NCBI RefSeq assembly: GCF_024349785.1
Contig: NZ_AP018817.1
Coordinates: forward strand, 2,883,501-2,947,500
Length of the DNA: 64,000 nt
From: Sphingomonas bisphenolicum
GTDB taxonomy: Bacteria > Pseudomonadota > Alphaproteobacteria > Sphingomonadales > Sphingomonadaceae
Reading direction: 5' to 3'
The notes beneath the pieces are model-generated. The model was not told where the DNA came from, did no database searches, and saw only the letters and a list, made by a program, of their open reading frames with translations. The position numbers were made by a program, and so were the translations under genes. The stretch's first letter is position 1. Each line of letters begins with the position of its first letter. This document shows, piece after piece, positions 43,701 through 52,427 of the stretch.

Positions 43701-44213
43701 ATGAACGAAGATACCGTCCGCCATATGTTTATCGTCGGCCTGCGAGATGCACATGCCGTCGAGCACCAGGCACTGGGCATCATGGACCGACAGATCGAAC
43801 ATCTCGCACAATATGCCGAGGTCGAAGCTCGACTTCGCATCCACAGGGGGGAAACCGAACGCCAGATCGAAAGGCTGGAATCGATATTGGACAACTTTGG
43901 GGAAAGTCCCTCGGCGCTGAAAGATGCAGCGTTGAAGCTGGGCGGCAGCGTCGCAGCCCTCTCTCATGCGCTCGCGCCCGACGAGATCATCAAGAACAGC
44001 CTCGCCAACTATGCTTTCGAAAATTACGAGGCGGCTGCCTACAAGGCGCTGATCGCCATGGCCAAGACAGGGGGCTTTGAAGCAGCGATCCCCAAATTAG
44101 AGGAAAGCCTCCGTGAGGAGCTTGCGATGGTAGCCTTCCTGGACGAAACCTTGCCGCTCATTGTCGAGAAGTTTCTTGCTCTGCGCAGTGAAGGGGAGCA
44201 GGCCAGCCATTGA
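43701..44213 (+). CDS. DUF892 (YciE/YciF-like) ferritin-like protein
   Basis: 170 residues forming four helices with Glu/His positions of the ferritin-like DUF892 family: RDAHAVEHQALGIMDRQIEH, IHRGETERQIERLESIL, YAFENYEAAAYKALIAMAKT and LREELAMVAFLDETLP. YciE/F proteins are stress-induced and bind metal. GAGGAGG lies before the ATG. The gene is 23 bases after the Mn catalase and its stop overlaps the next gene in TTGA. Confidence 0.82.
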   Translation: MNEDTVRHMFIVGLRDAHAVEHQALGIMDRQIEHLAQYAEVEARLRIHRGETERQIERLESILDNFGESPSALKDAALKLGGSVAALSHALAPDEIIKNSLANYAFENYEAAAYKALIAMAKTGGFEAAIPKLEESLREELAMVAFLDETLPLIVEKFLALRSEGEQASH

Positions 44214-44976
44214 CTGGGGGCCAATCGCAAATCCTTGCAGGAACGATCGCAAGTCTTCTGGCGGGCGGAGCCACTGCGCTCGGCGGTCTTCCCATCCTCG
44301 GAATAGGCCGCAGCGCTACCCGCTATCAGGCAAGCATGCTGGGATTTGCGGCGGGCGTCATGCTCGCCGCGTCCTTTTTTTCTCTTATCGTGCCAGCCAT
44401 CGACATCTTAAACCGACAAGGCGCCGGGTCATGGTCGGCAGCCATAACGGCGCTGGCGTGGTGCTAACGGGCGGCATATTCATGATGCTGATTGGTCGCT
44501 ATTCGATAGAGAGCTTCACGCATGGGGCTGAAGTCGATCGTGTCGGGCACCGGATCTGGATGCTCGTGGTCGCGATCACGCTGCATAATGCGCCTGAAGG
44601 TCTGGCCGTAGGCGTGAGCTATGCGCGGGACGCGGGCGGACAGGGCTTCGCTACCGCTCTTGGTATCGGCATCCAGAATATCCCCGAGGGACTGGCTGTG
44701 GCAAGTGTGCTTTCGATGCGGTACCGGCCCCTGGTCGCCTTTATTGGTGCGCTTCTGTCGGGACTGGTCGAACCTGTCTTTGGCTTCCTTGGCGCGCTCC
44801 TGGTCCATGAGTTCGTCCTGGTGCTGCCGCTCGCTCTATGCCTGGCGGCAGGTGCGATGCTAAGTGTCGTGATGGAGCAGATCGCGCCTGAACTGGCTGA
44901 CGAAGGCCAGCAAGCGCACGCAGCATTGCTGGCCGGCCTTGCCGTCATGCTCTGTCTCGATATCGCCCTGGGCTGA
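44210..44976 (+). pseudogene. ZIP-family metal transporter with a frameshift
   Basis: The first frame, from a TTG overlapping the previous stop, encodes helices one to three (AGTIASLLAGGATALGGLPI, MLGFAAGVMLAASFFSLIVP) and stops at 44465-44467. The rest of a ZIP transporter reads in the -1 frame: VVLTGGIFMMLIGRYSIESF, the metal-site helix ITLHNAPEGLAVGVSYARDA, IGIQNIPEGLAVASVLSM and the last helices to 44976. A one-base deletion near 44450-44462 explains this. Both HNxPEG and QNxPEG motifs are intact. It could be a sequencing error or a recent loss; the neighbouring Mn catalase makes Mn import the likely original role. Confidence 0.8.
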
Positions 44977-44992
44977 AGACCTTACGAGACAT

Positions 44993-45202
44993 TCAATGGT
45001 TGTTGCGGTCCTGATTGAGGTAGGCAGCTACCGCAGCATACCCATGACCGACCGCTTCCACTGCCTGCTCAAGTTCGTCTCGACTGGCTCCAAAATGACT
45101 CCGCCAATAGTCCGTTTCATCGGAGCGATCGATACAGACATATTTGCTGTCGGCCGGGATGGCCGCAGGATCAAGGTCGGATCCGCCCTCATGCGTGCCC
45201 AT
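44993..45202 (-). CDS. DUF3606 family small protein, 69 aa
   Basis: The segment YWRSHFGASRDELEQAVEAV followed by GHGYAAVAAYL is the DUF3606 pattern, a short helical domain of unknown function often near stress genes. The start MGTHEGGSDLDPA lies three bases after the stop of the next upstream gene, so the two form an operon. Confidence 0.75.
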   Translation of the reverse strand: MGTHEGGSDLDPAAIPADSKYVCIDRSDETDYWRSHFGASRDELEQAVEAVGHGYAAVAAYLNQDRNNH

Positions 45203-45205
45203 CGA

Positions 45206-45361
45206 TCAACTGCCCGGCTCGACATTGACGGGGGGCGCCAGCGGGTTGCCGTTGTCGCCCTTGTCCATGTCATCCTTCTTCTTCTTCTCGTTCTTATCAT
45301 CCTTGCGCGCTGAGGATGGCTTGAGGTCGCGATCATTCGGTGCGTGCTTTTCCGAAGCCAT
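45206..45361 (-). CDS. Small lysine/aspartate-rich protein, 51 aa
   Basis: MASEKHAPNDRDLKPSSARK is followed by an alternating Lys/Asp/Glu block and ends PLAPPVNVEPGS. It is very hydrophilic and probably disordered. AGGAAGG lies six bases before the ATG. Three bases separate it from the DUF3606 gene. A GGAAC-N16-CCTT element lies upstream (45416-45440, minus strand), a poor EcfG match. Confidence 0.6.
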   Translation of the reverse strand: MASEKHAPNDRDLKPSSARKDDKNEKKKKDDMDKGDNGNPLAPPVNVEPGS

Positions 45362-45582
45362 GAAACCTTCCTTTCCTGTTCAAGCTGAAGAAAGAAGGCA
45401 GCACTCTGGCCTAGGTTCCGGACAACAGAACGTGGCGCTAATCTACTTTGCTATCGCCGCATCGAAGGGGCCGGTCGGAACAATGCGGCTATCCATCGCA
45501 ATATCGAGGCCTTCCCAACATACATCAGTGCGCTCTCATATAGATCATCCACAAAGGCCCTGTCGGGGAACAGGGGAATATC

Positions 45583-46209
45583 ATGTCTGTTCAATTCGAG
45601 ACCGCGCGCCCGGTAGCTTTATTTAAGCCGCACCAGATCATCCGAAAGGAGCAAGGGGCGTTATTCCGGATCCAGGAGGGGTGGGCCTGCCATTACGCCT
45701 TGCTGCCGGACGGACGTCGACAGATCATCACTCTGTATCTGCCAGGGGATATCTGCGACCCGCGCTGGGTGACAGGATCGGATGAGCCCGAGGAGGTTCT
45801 GACGCTTACCGCCATAAAAGCGTCGCCCCTGTCCAACCGGCTGATCGATGGCGATGATGCCGAAAGGCGTGAATTCTGGCGAGCGTTGTCCGTTATCGAG
45901 AGGCGCCAGCGCCGCTGGCTCCTGACTTTGGGCCGTCGTTCCGCAGGTGAGCGAATAGCCTATCTGTTTCTCGAAATTTATGAGCGGATGCGTCGCGCCG
46001 GTTTCGCATATGGCCAGCAATGCGCTTTCAACCTCACCCAGACCGAAATTGCCGACCTGACCGGTCTTACATCCGTGCATGTGAACCGGACCATTCAGGG
46101 CATGCGTACCCGCGGCCAGATTGAGCTTGATGGACGATGGCTTCGGATCCCCGACCCGGATTTGCTGCGCCAAGTCGCTGCTTTTCACGCGGATGAGGTG
46201 GTCGAATAA
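45583..46209 (+). CDS. Crp/Fnr-family transcription regulator
   Basis: 208 residues. A cNMP-binding-like domain (LFRIQEGWACHYALLPDGRR, QIITLYLPGDICD) and a Crp-type HTH (RSAGERIAYLFLEIYERMRR, LTQTEIADLTGLTSVHVNRT). There is no FeS cysteine cluster. It differs in sequence from the regulator at 39321. It probably controls part of the stress block. A GGAAC motif at 45567 overlaps the start codon and was not accepted as its promoter. Confidence 0.87.
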   Translation: MSVQFETARPVALFKPHQIIRKEQGALFRIQEGWACHYALLPDGRRQIITLYLPGDICDPRWVTGSDEPEEVLTLTAIKASPLSNRLIDGDDAERREFWRALSVIERRQRRWLLTLGRRSAGERIAYLFLEIYERMRRAGFAYGQQCAFNLTQTEIADLTGLTSVHVNRTIQGMRTRGQIELDGRWLRIPDPDLLRQVAAFHADEVVE

Positions 46210-46392
46210 CCCGTTCCACACCGTTCCAACAGCGTGACTGAAACCGCAAACTGAGACCTTCTGCAGCAAGCGTCCTCATAAAGCGGCATAGGCCTAACAT
46301 ATGTGACTCCACCTCCGCAGCAACCTGGCCGGATCGAGCATTGTCTTGATGCCGCGCCTATGTGCGCTGGATTTGCGAGGAGGCCAGGACCG

Positions 46393-46554
46393 ATGACGCG
46401 GAAAACCGAACATGCCGAGCAGGATCCCGCGGAGGGCACCGACGATCGGCCTCCGCTTGGTCCCGGCAGCCCCCGAAGTGTGGAGCGACCCATCAGGGCG
46501 CGCAATGACGAAGCACCCGACAATGCTCACCCAAGCCCATCGAAACGCGGCTGA
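46393..46554 (+). CDS. Possible small disordered protein, 53 aa
   Basis: GGAGG lies ten bases before the ATG at 46393. The product MTRKTEHAEQDPAEGTDDRP is followed by Pro/Arg/Asp-rich sequence with no hydrophobic core. It resembles the other tiny hydrophilic proteins of this block and precedes the DUF892 gene by 34 bases. Without homology evidence it could be chance. The 180 bases before it hold no other feature that I recognise. Confidence 0.35.
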   Translation: MTRKTEHAEQDPAEGTDDRPPLGPGSPRSVERPIRARNDEAPDNAHPSPSKRG

Positions 46555-46588
46555 GCATCTTTTCACCCTATCAGAAAAGGATTTCATC

Positions 46589-47089
46589 ATGGCTGACAAG
46601 ACACTCGACGACCTTTTCCACGATACGCTTCGCGATATCTTCTATGCGGAGAAGAAGATCCTCAAAGGCCTTACCAAGATGGCCCGCGCGGCGCAGTTGC
46701 CCGAACTCAAGGCGGCTTTCGAAAAACATTATGATGAGACCGAAGGACAAGTTGAGCGGCTGGAAAAGGTTTTCGACATCATCGGCAAGCGCGCCCGCGG
46801 CAAGACCTGTCCGGCGATCGATGGCATATTAGAGGAAGGCGACGAAATCGCCTCTGACTATAAGGGCACCTCCGCGCTTGACGCCGGGCTGGTGTCCGCG
46901 GCCCAGGCCGTCGAACATTATGAGATCGCGCGGTACGGCACGTTGCGTCGCTGGGCGCAGATGCTGGGCCTGACCGACGCAGTGTCCCTGCTTGAAGCGA
47001 CGCTTGCGGAAGAGAGCGCCACTGATGAAGCGCTCAGTGCGCTTGCGGAGCAGATGGCGAATGAGAAGGCCGCTGACGCTGCGGCCTGA
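46589..47089 (+). CDS. DUF892 (YciE/YciF-like) ferritin-like protein
   Basis: 166 residues with the family pattern LDDLFHDTLRDIFYAEKKIL, KALTKMARAAQ-type helix, FEKHYDETEGQVERLEKVFD, VEHYEIARYGTLRRWAQMLG and LLEATLAEESATDEALSALA. Glu/His residues match a ferritin-like metal site. It is closer to canonical YciE than the copy at 43701. A hairpin follows the stop, so it is probably transcribed separately. Confidence 0.88.
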   Translation: MADKTLDDLFHDTLRDIFYAEKKILKGLTKMARAAQLPELKAAFEKHYDETEGQVERLEKVFDIIGKRARGKTCPAIDGILEEGDEIASDYKGTSALDAGLVSAAQAVEHYEIARYGTLRRWAQMLGLTDAVSLLEATLAEESATDEALSALAEQMANEKAADAAA

Positions 47090-47096
47090 TCAGTCC

Positions 47097-47121
47097 GGCC
47101 GGACGCTTGTGGCGTCCGGCC
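47097..47121 (+). terminator. Likely terminator after the DUF892 gene
   Basis: GGCCGGACGC (47097-47106) and GCGTCCGGCC (47112-47121) form a perfect 10-bp stem with a 5-base loop, eight bases after the stop. The following T-run is short (GTAGTTT). Confidence 0.65.
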
Positions 47122-47213
47122 GTAGTTTCTGAAGTCCGCTGCTAACCCGCCATGTTGTCCACACCACATCGGACGACCTGGTCGAGCAAGGCATATTTCC
47201 GGAGATCCACGTC

Positions 47214-47726
47214 ATGAAGCCTGTGCAATTGAGCCAGGGACTCGGCATTTTTTCCATAGGCCTTGGAGCGGCGGAGCTCTTTGCTACCAGGCGCATCGCC
47301 AACCTTCTTGGACAGAATGATCGGCCAGTCCGAGCCGTGCTCCGCGTCTTCGGCGTTCGTGAGGTCGTCGCCGGCGCCGCTCTGCTGGCAGCTCCCGCGC
47401 ATTCCGCCCGGATGTGGAACCGCGTGTTGGGGGATGCGCTTGATCTGGGCGCCCTGGGCCTGGCTATGATCAGGTCGCCAAAGCGGCCTGCGCTGTGGGG
47501 CGCTGTCGCTTTTGTCGGGGGCGCAGCCATAATTGATATCTGGGTAGCGCGCCAGCTGGACGAGCAGGCGGGCGCACTGCTTCCAGCATCCGGCAACGCC
47601 TTTTCAGCGCAAACCGATCGAGGCCCGTCGACTTCGGGCGAGAGTGGCCATCCCACTACAATCGAACCTGAGGATATGCCTCTCGTCGAGGCGCCTGAGG
47701 TAAACCCGCGACCGCCTCATGGTTAG
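47214..47726 (+). CDS. Hypothetical membrane protein, 170 aa
   Basis: Hydrophobic helices include LGIFSIGLGAAELFATRRIA, FGVREVVAGAALLAAPAHSA and PALWGAVAFVGGAAIIDIWV, suggesting three or four passes. A polar C-terminal tail is rich in Ser, Glu and Pro. It precedes an SRPBCC gene, a pairing I associate with such proteins in related stress loci. Function unknown. Confidence 0.7.
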   Translation: MKPVQLSQGLGIFSIGLGAAELFATRRIANLLGQNDRPVRAVLRVFGVREVVAGAALLAAPAHSARMWNRVLGDALDLGALGLAMIRSPKRPALWGAVAFVGGAAIIDIWVARQLDEQAGALLPASGNAFSAQTDRGPSTSGESGHPTTIEPEDMPLVEAPEVNPRPPHG

Positions 47727-47822
47727 CAGATGATAGTTCAGTGCAAGCGAGGCCTAAGCCGGGCAAGATGACTTACACAGATTAGTGGCGCGCCGCTTTT
47801 GAGCGTTTCGGCCAGAAGCGGT

Positions 47823-47847
47823 GGAACGGCCTGGAAGCGCCGTGGTT
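47823..47847 (+). promoter_or_regulatory. Putative EcfG-type (general stress) promoter
   Basis: GGAAC (47823-47827), exactly 16 bases, then GGTT (47844-47847), matching the alphaproteobacterial general stress consensus GGAAC-N16/17-cGTT. It ends 29 bases before the GTG of the SRPBCC gene and would drive the SRPBCC, zinc dehydrogenase and DUF4142 genes. Confidence 0.55.
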
Positions 47848-47876
47848 GACCACAGCATCCAGACAAGGAGATAGAC

Positions 47877-48467
47877 GTGGACGACAGCAGGACGTCGGCG
47901 CGTGATGACGCGCCGCTGAGCACATCCAAGCATGCCGACAGGATCGAGGATGCGACCCTCTCCCTCGTGGAGGCCAAGGGTGATAGCCTGTCGGGCAAGA
48001 CCGTCACCATCAATCGGACGCGCCAGGAGCTATATGACTACTGGCGCGCGCTCGAAAATCTCCCGACCTTCATGGAAAATGTCGAACGGATCGAGGCTCT
48101 GGGCGAAAACCGCTATCATTGGGTGGTGAAGGCGCCTGCTGGCACGACGGTCGAATGGGTCGCTGCGATCACGCAGGACATACCCGGCGAAGTCATAGCC
48201 TGGGCTTCGGAAGATGGTGCGGACGTGCCCAATAGTGGTCGCATCGATTTCCGCGACGCGCCCGGCGACCGTGGCACCTGGGTGACGGCGACCATTCTTT
48301 ATGATCCGCCGGGCGGCATCATCGGCAAGCTGGTCGCGAAGCTCTTCCAGCGCGAACCCGCAATCCAGGCCCGACGCGACCTGCGCCGGTTCAAGCAACT
48401 GATGGAAACCGGCGAGATCGCGACCGGCACCCGCACCCAAGCACAATTTGCCGAGGAGATGGACTGA
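47877..48467 (+). CDS. SRPBCC (START-like) family protein
   Basis: 196 residues from a GTG. The core [60 protein letters not shown] and [15 protein letters not shown] fits a polyketide-cyclase/START ligand-binding fold. The C-terminal helix ([20 protein letters not shown]) is also typical. The ligand is unknown. An EcfG-like element lies upstream, and the stop meets the next start in TGATG. Confidence 0.82.
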   Translation: MDDSRTSARDDAPLSTSKHADRIEDATLSLVEAKGDSLSGKTVTINRTRQELYDYWRALENLPTFMENVERIEALGENRYHWVVKAPAGTTVEWVAAITQDIPGEVIAWASEDGADVPNSGRIDFRDAPGDRGTWVTATILYDPPGGIIGKLVAKLFQREPAIQARRDLRRFKQLMETGEIATGTRTQAQFAEEMD

Positions 48468-49660
48468 TGCGCGCTTTGACATGGCACGGGAAGCACGACG
48501 TTCGCGTCGACACGGTAGACGATCCGGAAATCCTCAATCCACGCGACGCGATCATCAAGATCACTTCGACTGCCATCTGCGGATCGGACCTCCATCTTTA
48601 CGACGGCTATATTCCAACGATGCAGGCCGGCGACATTTTGGGTCATGAGTTCATGGGCGAGGTCGTCGAAACCGGCCCCAAATCGACGCTGATAAAAGGT
48701 CAGCGGGTCGTGGTGCCGTTTACTATCGCCTGCGGTTCCTGCTTCCATTGCACCAAGCATCAATATTCGGCCTGCGACAATGGGCTGCCTGCCGACAATC
48801 AGGATATTGCCCAGGCCGCCTATGGTCAGCCCATGTCCGGCTTGTTTGGCTACAGTCACATGACCGGCGGCTATGCCGGGGGCCAGGCGGAATATGTGCG
48901 CGTCCCCTTTTCTGACGTCGGGCCGATCGTGATCCCGAACGGCATTGAGGACGATAAAGTGCTGTTCCTGTCCGACATCCTGCCAACCGGCTGGATGGCA
49001 GCCGAGAATGCGCAGATCGAGCCCGGCGATACAGTCGCGGTCTGGGGTTGCGGCCCGGTCGGCCTGTTTGCCGTGCAATCCGCGTTCCTGATGGGCGCGG
49101 AGCGCGTCATCGCCATCGACCATTTCCCGCATCGGCTGGAGCTGGCGCGTAAATTTGGCGCTGAAACCATCAATTTCGAAGAATCCAAAACCTATGATGC
49201 GCTGATGGAAATGACCGGCGGCATCGGTCCTGACGCCTGTATCGATTCTGTCGGTCTCGAGGCGCATGGCTTCTTTGCCGACAATGTCTGGGACCAGATC
49301 AAGGTATCCACCTTCACCGGCACCGACCGCACCCATTCGATCCGCCAGGCGATCCTTGCATGCCGCAAGGGCGGACGTGTTTCGATGCCGGCGGTCTATG
49401 GCGGCTTCGCCGATAAATTTCCGCTGGGTGCTTTCATGGAGAAGGGGCTGACGCTCAAGACCGGTCAGACCCATGTGCAGCATTATATGCCTGCGCTCCT
49501 GAACGCGATCATGGAAGAGAAGATCGATACGACCTTCCTGATCAGCCACCGCATGCCGCTCGAGCAGGCGGCCGAGGGCTACAAGCTGTTCCACGACAAG
49601 CAGAATGAAGTGACGAAGATCGTCCTGAAACCGGGTATGGACCTAGCGCAGGCGGCATGA
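48467..49660 (+). CDS. Zinc-dependent alcohol/formaldehyde dehydrogenase family
   Basis: 397 residues of the medium-chain dehydrogenase family. The catalytic zinc site is at [10 protein letters not shown] and [10 protein letters not shown], and the structural zinc cysteines at [15 protein letters not shown]. The NAD-binding motif is [15 protein letters not shown]. Length and the insertion with [15 protein letters not shown] are those of glutathione-independent formaldehyde-dehydrogenase-like enzymes. The actual aldehyde or alcohol is not known. The gene is coupled to the SRPBCC gene. Confidence 0.9.
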   Translation: MRALTWHGKHDVRVDTVDDPEILNPRDAIIKITSTAICGSDLHLYDGYIPTMQAGDILGHEFMGEVVETGPKSTLIKGQRVVVPFTIACGSCFHCTKHQYSACDNGLPADNQDIAQAAYGQPMSGLFGYSHMTGGYAGGQAEYVRVPFSDVGPIVIPNGIEDDKVLFLSDILPTGWMAAENAQIEPGDTVAVWGCGPVGLFAVQSAFLMGAERVIAIDHFPHRLELARKFGAETINFEESKTYDALMEMTGGIGPDACIDSVGLEAHGFFADNVWDQIKVSTFTGTDRTHSIRQAILACRKGGRVSMPAVYGGFADKFPLGAFMEKGLTLKTGQTHVQHYMPALLNAIMEEKIDTTFLISHRMPLEQAAEGYKLFHDKQNEVTKIVLKPGMDLAQAA

Positions 49661-49671
49661 GGAGATAGAAG

Positions 49672-50259
49672 ATGTCATACAGCAAATTCTTCACCATAAG
49701 CATAGTGCCAGCGCTGTTGCTTACGGCCTGCGACGACAAGCCGGGCGCTGCCCGGGCCGGCGATCCCGCCACGTCGAATGCCGCTGCATCGGACAGCGCG
49801 ATGGCGCCGGCAACATCGACGCCTACCGTCTCACCGCAAAGCGCTCCCGATTATCTGACGCTGGCCGGCGCAGGCGACCTGTTCGAGATTGAATCGTCGA
49901 AAGCCGTCCTTGAAAAAACGCGAAATTTCAAGATCCGCGACTTCGCCCAAATGATGGTAAAACAGCATCAAGGCTCGACCGCAAAGCTGAAGGCTGCGGC
50001 GTCGCAGGCGAAGCTCACAGTCCAGCCGCCTATGTTGATGCCGGATCAGCAGTCCATGCTCGACCGCATCAAGGCAGCATCTGCCGACAGTGTGGATGCA
50101 GCATATCTCGCTGCTCAGAAGAGTGCGCATCAGGAGGCGCTGGCGCTGCATCAAGGCTATGCCGCTTCCGGCGAAGTTGCTCCGTTGAAGCAGGCGGCTT
50201 CCGAAATTGTCCCGGTAGTTCGCAGCCATGTCGAAATACTCGGCAAGCTGGGGTCGTAA
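49672..50259 (+). CDS. DUF4142 lipoprotein
   Basis: 195 residues. A signal peptide with lipobox LLLTAC (Cys near residue 20) is followed by an Ala/Ser/Pro linker and the DUF4142 helical domain: YLTLAGAGDLFEIESSKAVL, IRDFAQMMVKQHQGSTAKLK and AYLAAQKSAHQEALALHQGY. The conserved His residues recall ferritin-like bundles. It lies 11 bases after the dehydrogenase stop. An envelope stress role is likely but unproven. Confidence 0.85.
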   Translation: MSYSKFFTISIVPALLLTACDDKPGAARAGDPATSNAAASDSAMAPATSTPTVSPQSAPDYLTLAGAGDLFEIESSKAVLEKTRNFKIRDFAQMMVKQHQGSTAKLKAAASQAKLTVQPPMLMPDQQSMLDRIKAASADSVDAAYLAAQKSAHQEALALHQGYAASGEVAPLKQAASEIVPVVRSHVEILGKLGS

Positions 50260-50270
50260 GGAAAATTCTT

Positions 50271-51053
50271 TTGGCAAAATTCGCAATCATCACTGGCGCA
50301 TCAACTGGCATTGGCTTCGAGCTTGCGCATCTCGCTGCGCAGGACGACTACGATCTACTCGTAGTGGCGAACGAATCGCTGATCGATGCAGCCGCCACCG
50401 ATTTCCGTCGTCATGGCGTCAATGTACAATCACTTGAGGCTGACCTGTCCACCTTGGAGGGCGTGGACCGACTGCTGGACGCGGCGGGTGGTCGGCAGAT
50501 TGATCTGCTCTGCGCTAATGCCGGCAAGGGGCTGGGCCATGGCTTTCTGGAGCAGGAGGTGGCTGAATGGCGCCGAGTGATCGACACCAACATCACAGGC
50601 ACCCTCTATCTGCTGCAGAAAGTCCTCAAACCCATGGTCGCGCGCGATGACGGCAAGGTGCTGATAACCGGGTCGATTGCGGGTTTCATCCCCGGCAGCT
50701 TCCAGGCGGTCTATAATGGTTCGAAGGCGTTCATAGACAGTTTCGCCGACGCAATCCGCAATGAGATCAAGGAAGCCAAAGGCGTCACGGTCACAACCTT
50801 GATGCCCGGTCCTACGGAGACCGAGTTTTTCGACCGGGCGCAGATGCTCGACACCAGCGTCGGGAGTCAGAAAAAGGACGATGCGCTCAGGGTCGCCAAG
50901 GATGGTTGGGATGCTCTGCTGGCGGGCAAGGCGCATATCGTATCCGGCTGGAAGAACAAGCTCCAGGCGGCCGCTGCACATGTGACGCCCGCTGCCGTGC
51001 TCGCCGAGCAGCATCGCGCGATGGCCGAACCTGGATCTGGAGAAAAGCAATGA
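50271..51053 (+). CDS. Short-chain dehydrogenase/reductase
   Basis: 260 residues from a TTG. The cofactor motif ITGASTGIGFELA, the NAG motif CANAGKG, catalytic Ser in ITGSIAGF and YxxxK in YNGSKAF are all present, so the enzyme should be active. The C-terminal AGKAHIVSGWKNKLQAAAAH resembles DltE-type SDRs. Substrate unknown. It overlaps the next gene in ATGA. Confidence 0.87.
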   Translation: MAKFAIITGASTGIGFELAHLAAQDDYDLLVVANESLIDAAATDFRRHGVNVQSLEADLSTLEGVDRLLDAAGGRQIDLLCANAGKGLGHGFLEQEVAEWRRVIDTNITGTLYLLQKVLKPMVARDDGKVLITGSIAGFIPGSFQAVYNGSKAFIDSFADAIRNEIKEAKGVTVTTLMPGPTETEFFDRAQMLDTSVGSQKKDDALRVAKDGWDALLAGKAHIVSGWKNKLQAAAAHVTPAAVLAEQHRAMAEPGSGEKQ

Positions 51054-51247
51054 GCGACAAGACAGACCCCCGCGAAGATTCAGAGACGCCGCGCGGTCCG
51101 GGCGGCGATACCCTGCCCGGTCGTGAGAAGGCAGATCCGCGGACTGGCGGCGCCCAGCCGCAGGAGGATGTCGAGGATCGGCCTAATGTCGGTACCGTGA
51201 CGCCCGAAGATTATCCCAAGAAGGACCGGGACGACTCACGGCCTTGA
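51050..51247 (+). CDS. Small charged protein, 65 aa
   Basis: MSDKTDPREDSETPRGPGGD and a Pro/Asp/Arg-rich remainder (TVTPEDYPKKDRDDSRP). It is wholly hydrophilic and likely disordered. The ATGA overlap with the SDR gene supports translation. Function unknown. Confidence 0.6.
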   Translation: MSDKTDPREDSETPRGPGGDTLPGREKADPRTGGAQPQEDVEDRPNVGTVTPEDYPKKDRDDSRP

Positions 51248-51257
51248 GGAGGTATCT

Positions 51258-51412
51258 ATGCAACCCGGCTCCTATCGTCGGCCCATCCCGTACAAAATCG
51301 GCGTCGTGCAATCATGAGGATGCGCAAGCAGGCTTACGAAGATAGTGCGGGGTTGCGCAAACTCAACGGCTCCTCGCTGCACGATTCCACGATAGCGGGC
51401 CTGCCCGCTTGA
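51258..51412 (+). other. Two overlapping mini-ORFs ahead of the second SDR
   Basis: A strong GGAGG five bases before an ATG at 51258 opens a 19-codon frame (MQPGSYRRPIPYKIGVVQS). An ATGA overlap at 51314 opens a 32-codon frame that ends in TTGA at the SDR start at 51409. They may be a leader that couples translation of the SDR, or remnants. No homology was recognised. Confidence 0.3.
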
Positions 51413-52410
51413 AGTCGTTTCTCAAGCCACTTGGCGAACAGGTGATGGTCATCACTGGCGCGAGTTCCGGCATCGGCCTGCTCATTGCGCATAGCGCAGC
51501 GAGCCATGGGGCGAAGGTCTTTCTGATTGCGCGCAATGGCGAGGCCCTGGCTAGGATTGTTCACGATATTGGTGCGCGCGGCGGCATTGCGGCCTTCTCT
51601 GTCGCCGATGTGGGCGACGCATGTGCGATCGATGCCGCGGCTGATCGAGCCGTCGAGTGCTTCGGTCGTATCGACTCTTGGATCAACAATGCCGGTGTAG
51701 CGATTTACGCTCCGCTTCTTGATACACCGGACGACGAGCATGCGAGGCTCTTCTCTACCAATTATTTCGGGACGGTTCATGGCTGCCGGGCTGCGGTCCG
51801 GCATATGCGGGCGACCGGTGGCGCGCTGATCACGGTGGCATCGATAGCATCCGATATGGCTTCCCCGATATTGGGCGCCTACGCCGCTTCCAAACATGCG
51901 GTAAAGGCCTATGTCCGGTCGCTGCGTATCGAATTGCGCGCGCAAGGCGCGCCCATTGCCGTCACATTGATCAAGCCGTCAGGAATGGCGACGCCAATCG
52001 GCATGCATGCTGCTAATCATCTGGATGGCGAAGCGCTCGTCCCGCCGCCGGCCTATGATCCGCAGCTGGTCGCCGATACCGTGCTGTTCTGCGCGCAGCA
52101 TTACCGGCGCGAGGTAACGGTAGGCGGGATTGGCCGCGCTCAGGCCCTTTTGGCGAGCCATTGTCCGACACTGTTCGAACGGCTGGCGCCGTTGGTCATC
52201 CCGCTGCTGTCAACAAAAAAACGACCCAGGACGATGCTCCATGCGCTGGAGGTAACTCAATCGGATGGACATGCCCGATCGCCGCACGAAACAGGTCTGG
52301 CTGCAAGCCCTTATACCTCTCTTATATTACGCCCACGTCTAGGCGCCCTGCTCGGCCTTACTCTGTCCGGCGTTGCTTTGGCGCTTTTCCAGGCAGTTCG
52401 TCGCTCTTGA
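51409..52410 (+). CDS. Short-chain dehydrogenase/reductase with C-terminal membrane anchor
   Basis: 333 residues from a TTG. The Rossmann motif ITGASSGIGLLIA, NNAG, Ser in VASIASD and YAASKHA (YxxxK) are intact. The last ~25 residues (LGALLGLTLSGVALALFQAV) form a predicted membrane helix, so the enzyme is tail-anchored. It is unrelated in detail to the SDR at 50271. Substrate unknown. Confidence 0.85.
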   Translation: MKSFLKPLGEQVMVITGASSGIGLLIAHSAASHGAKVFLIARNGEALARIVHDIGARGGIAAFSVADVGDACAIDAAADRAVECFGRIDSWINNAGVAIYAPLLDTPDDEHARLFSTNYFGTVHGCRAAVRHMRATGGALITVASIASDMASPILGAYAASKHAVKAYVRSLRIELRAQGAPIAVTLIKPSGMATPIGMHAANHLDGEALVPPPAYDPQLVADTVLFCAQHYRREVTVGGIGRAQALLASHCPTLFERLAPLVIPLLSTKKRPRTMLHALEVTQSDGHARSPHETGLAASPYTSLILRPRLGALLGLTLSGVALALFQAVRRS

Positions 52411-52427
52411 CATCTTTGACCGGAACC

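Noticed and set aside
45567..45591. GGAAC-N16-TGTT as an EcfG promoter of the Crp/Fnr gene
   Set aside because: The -10 part falls after the start codon at 45583 and no later start codon is plausible.
48299..49594. Minus-strand open frame (~431 codons) opposite the zinc dehydrogenase
   Set aside because: Antisense to a gene with both zinc sites and a cofactor motif; no domain of its own.
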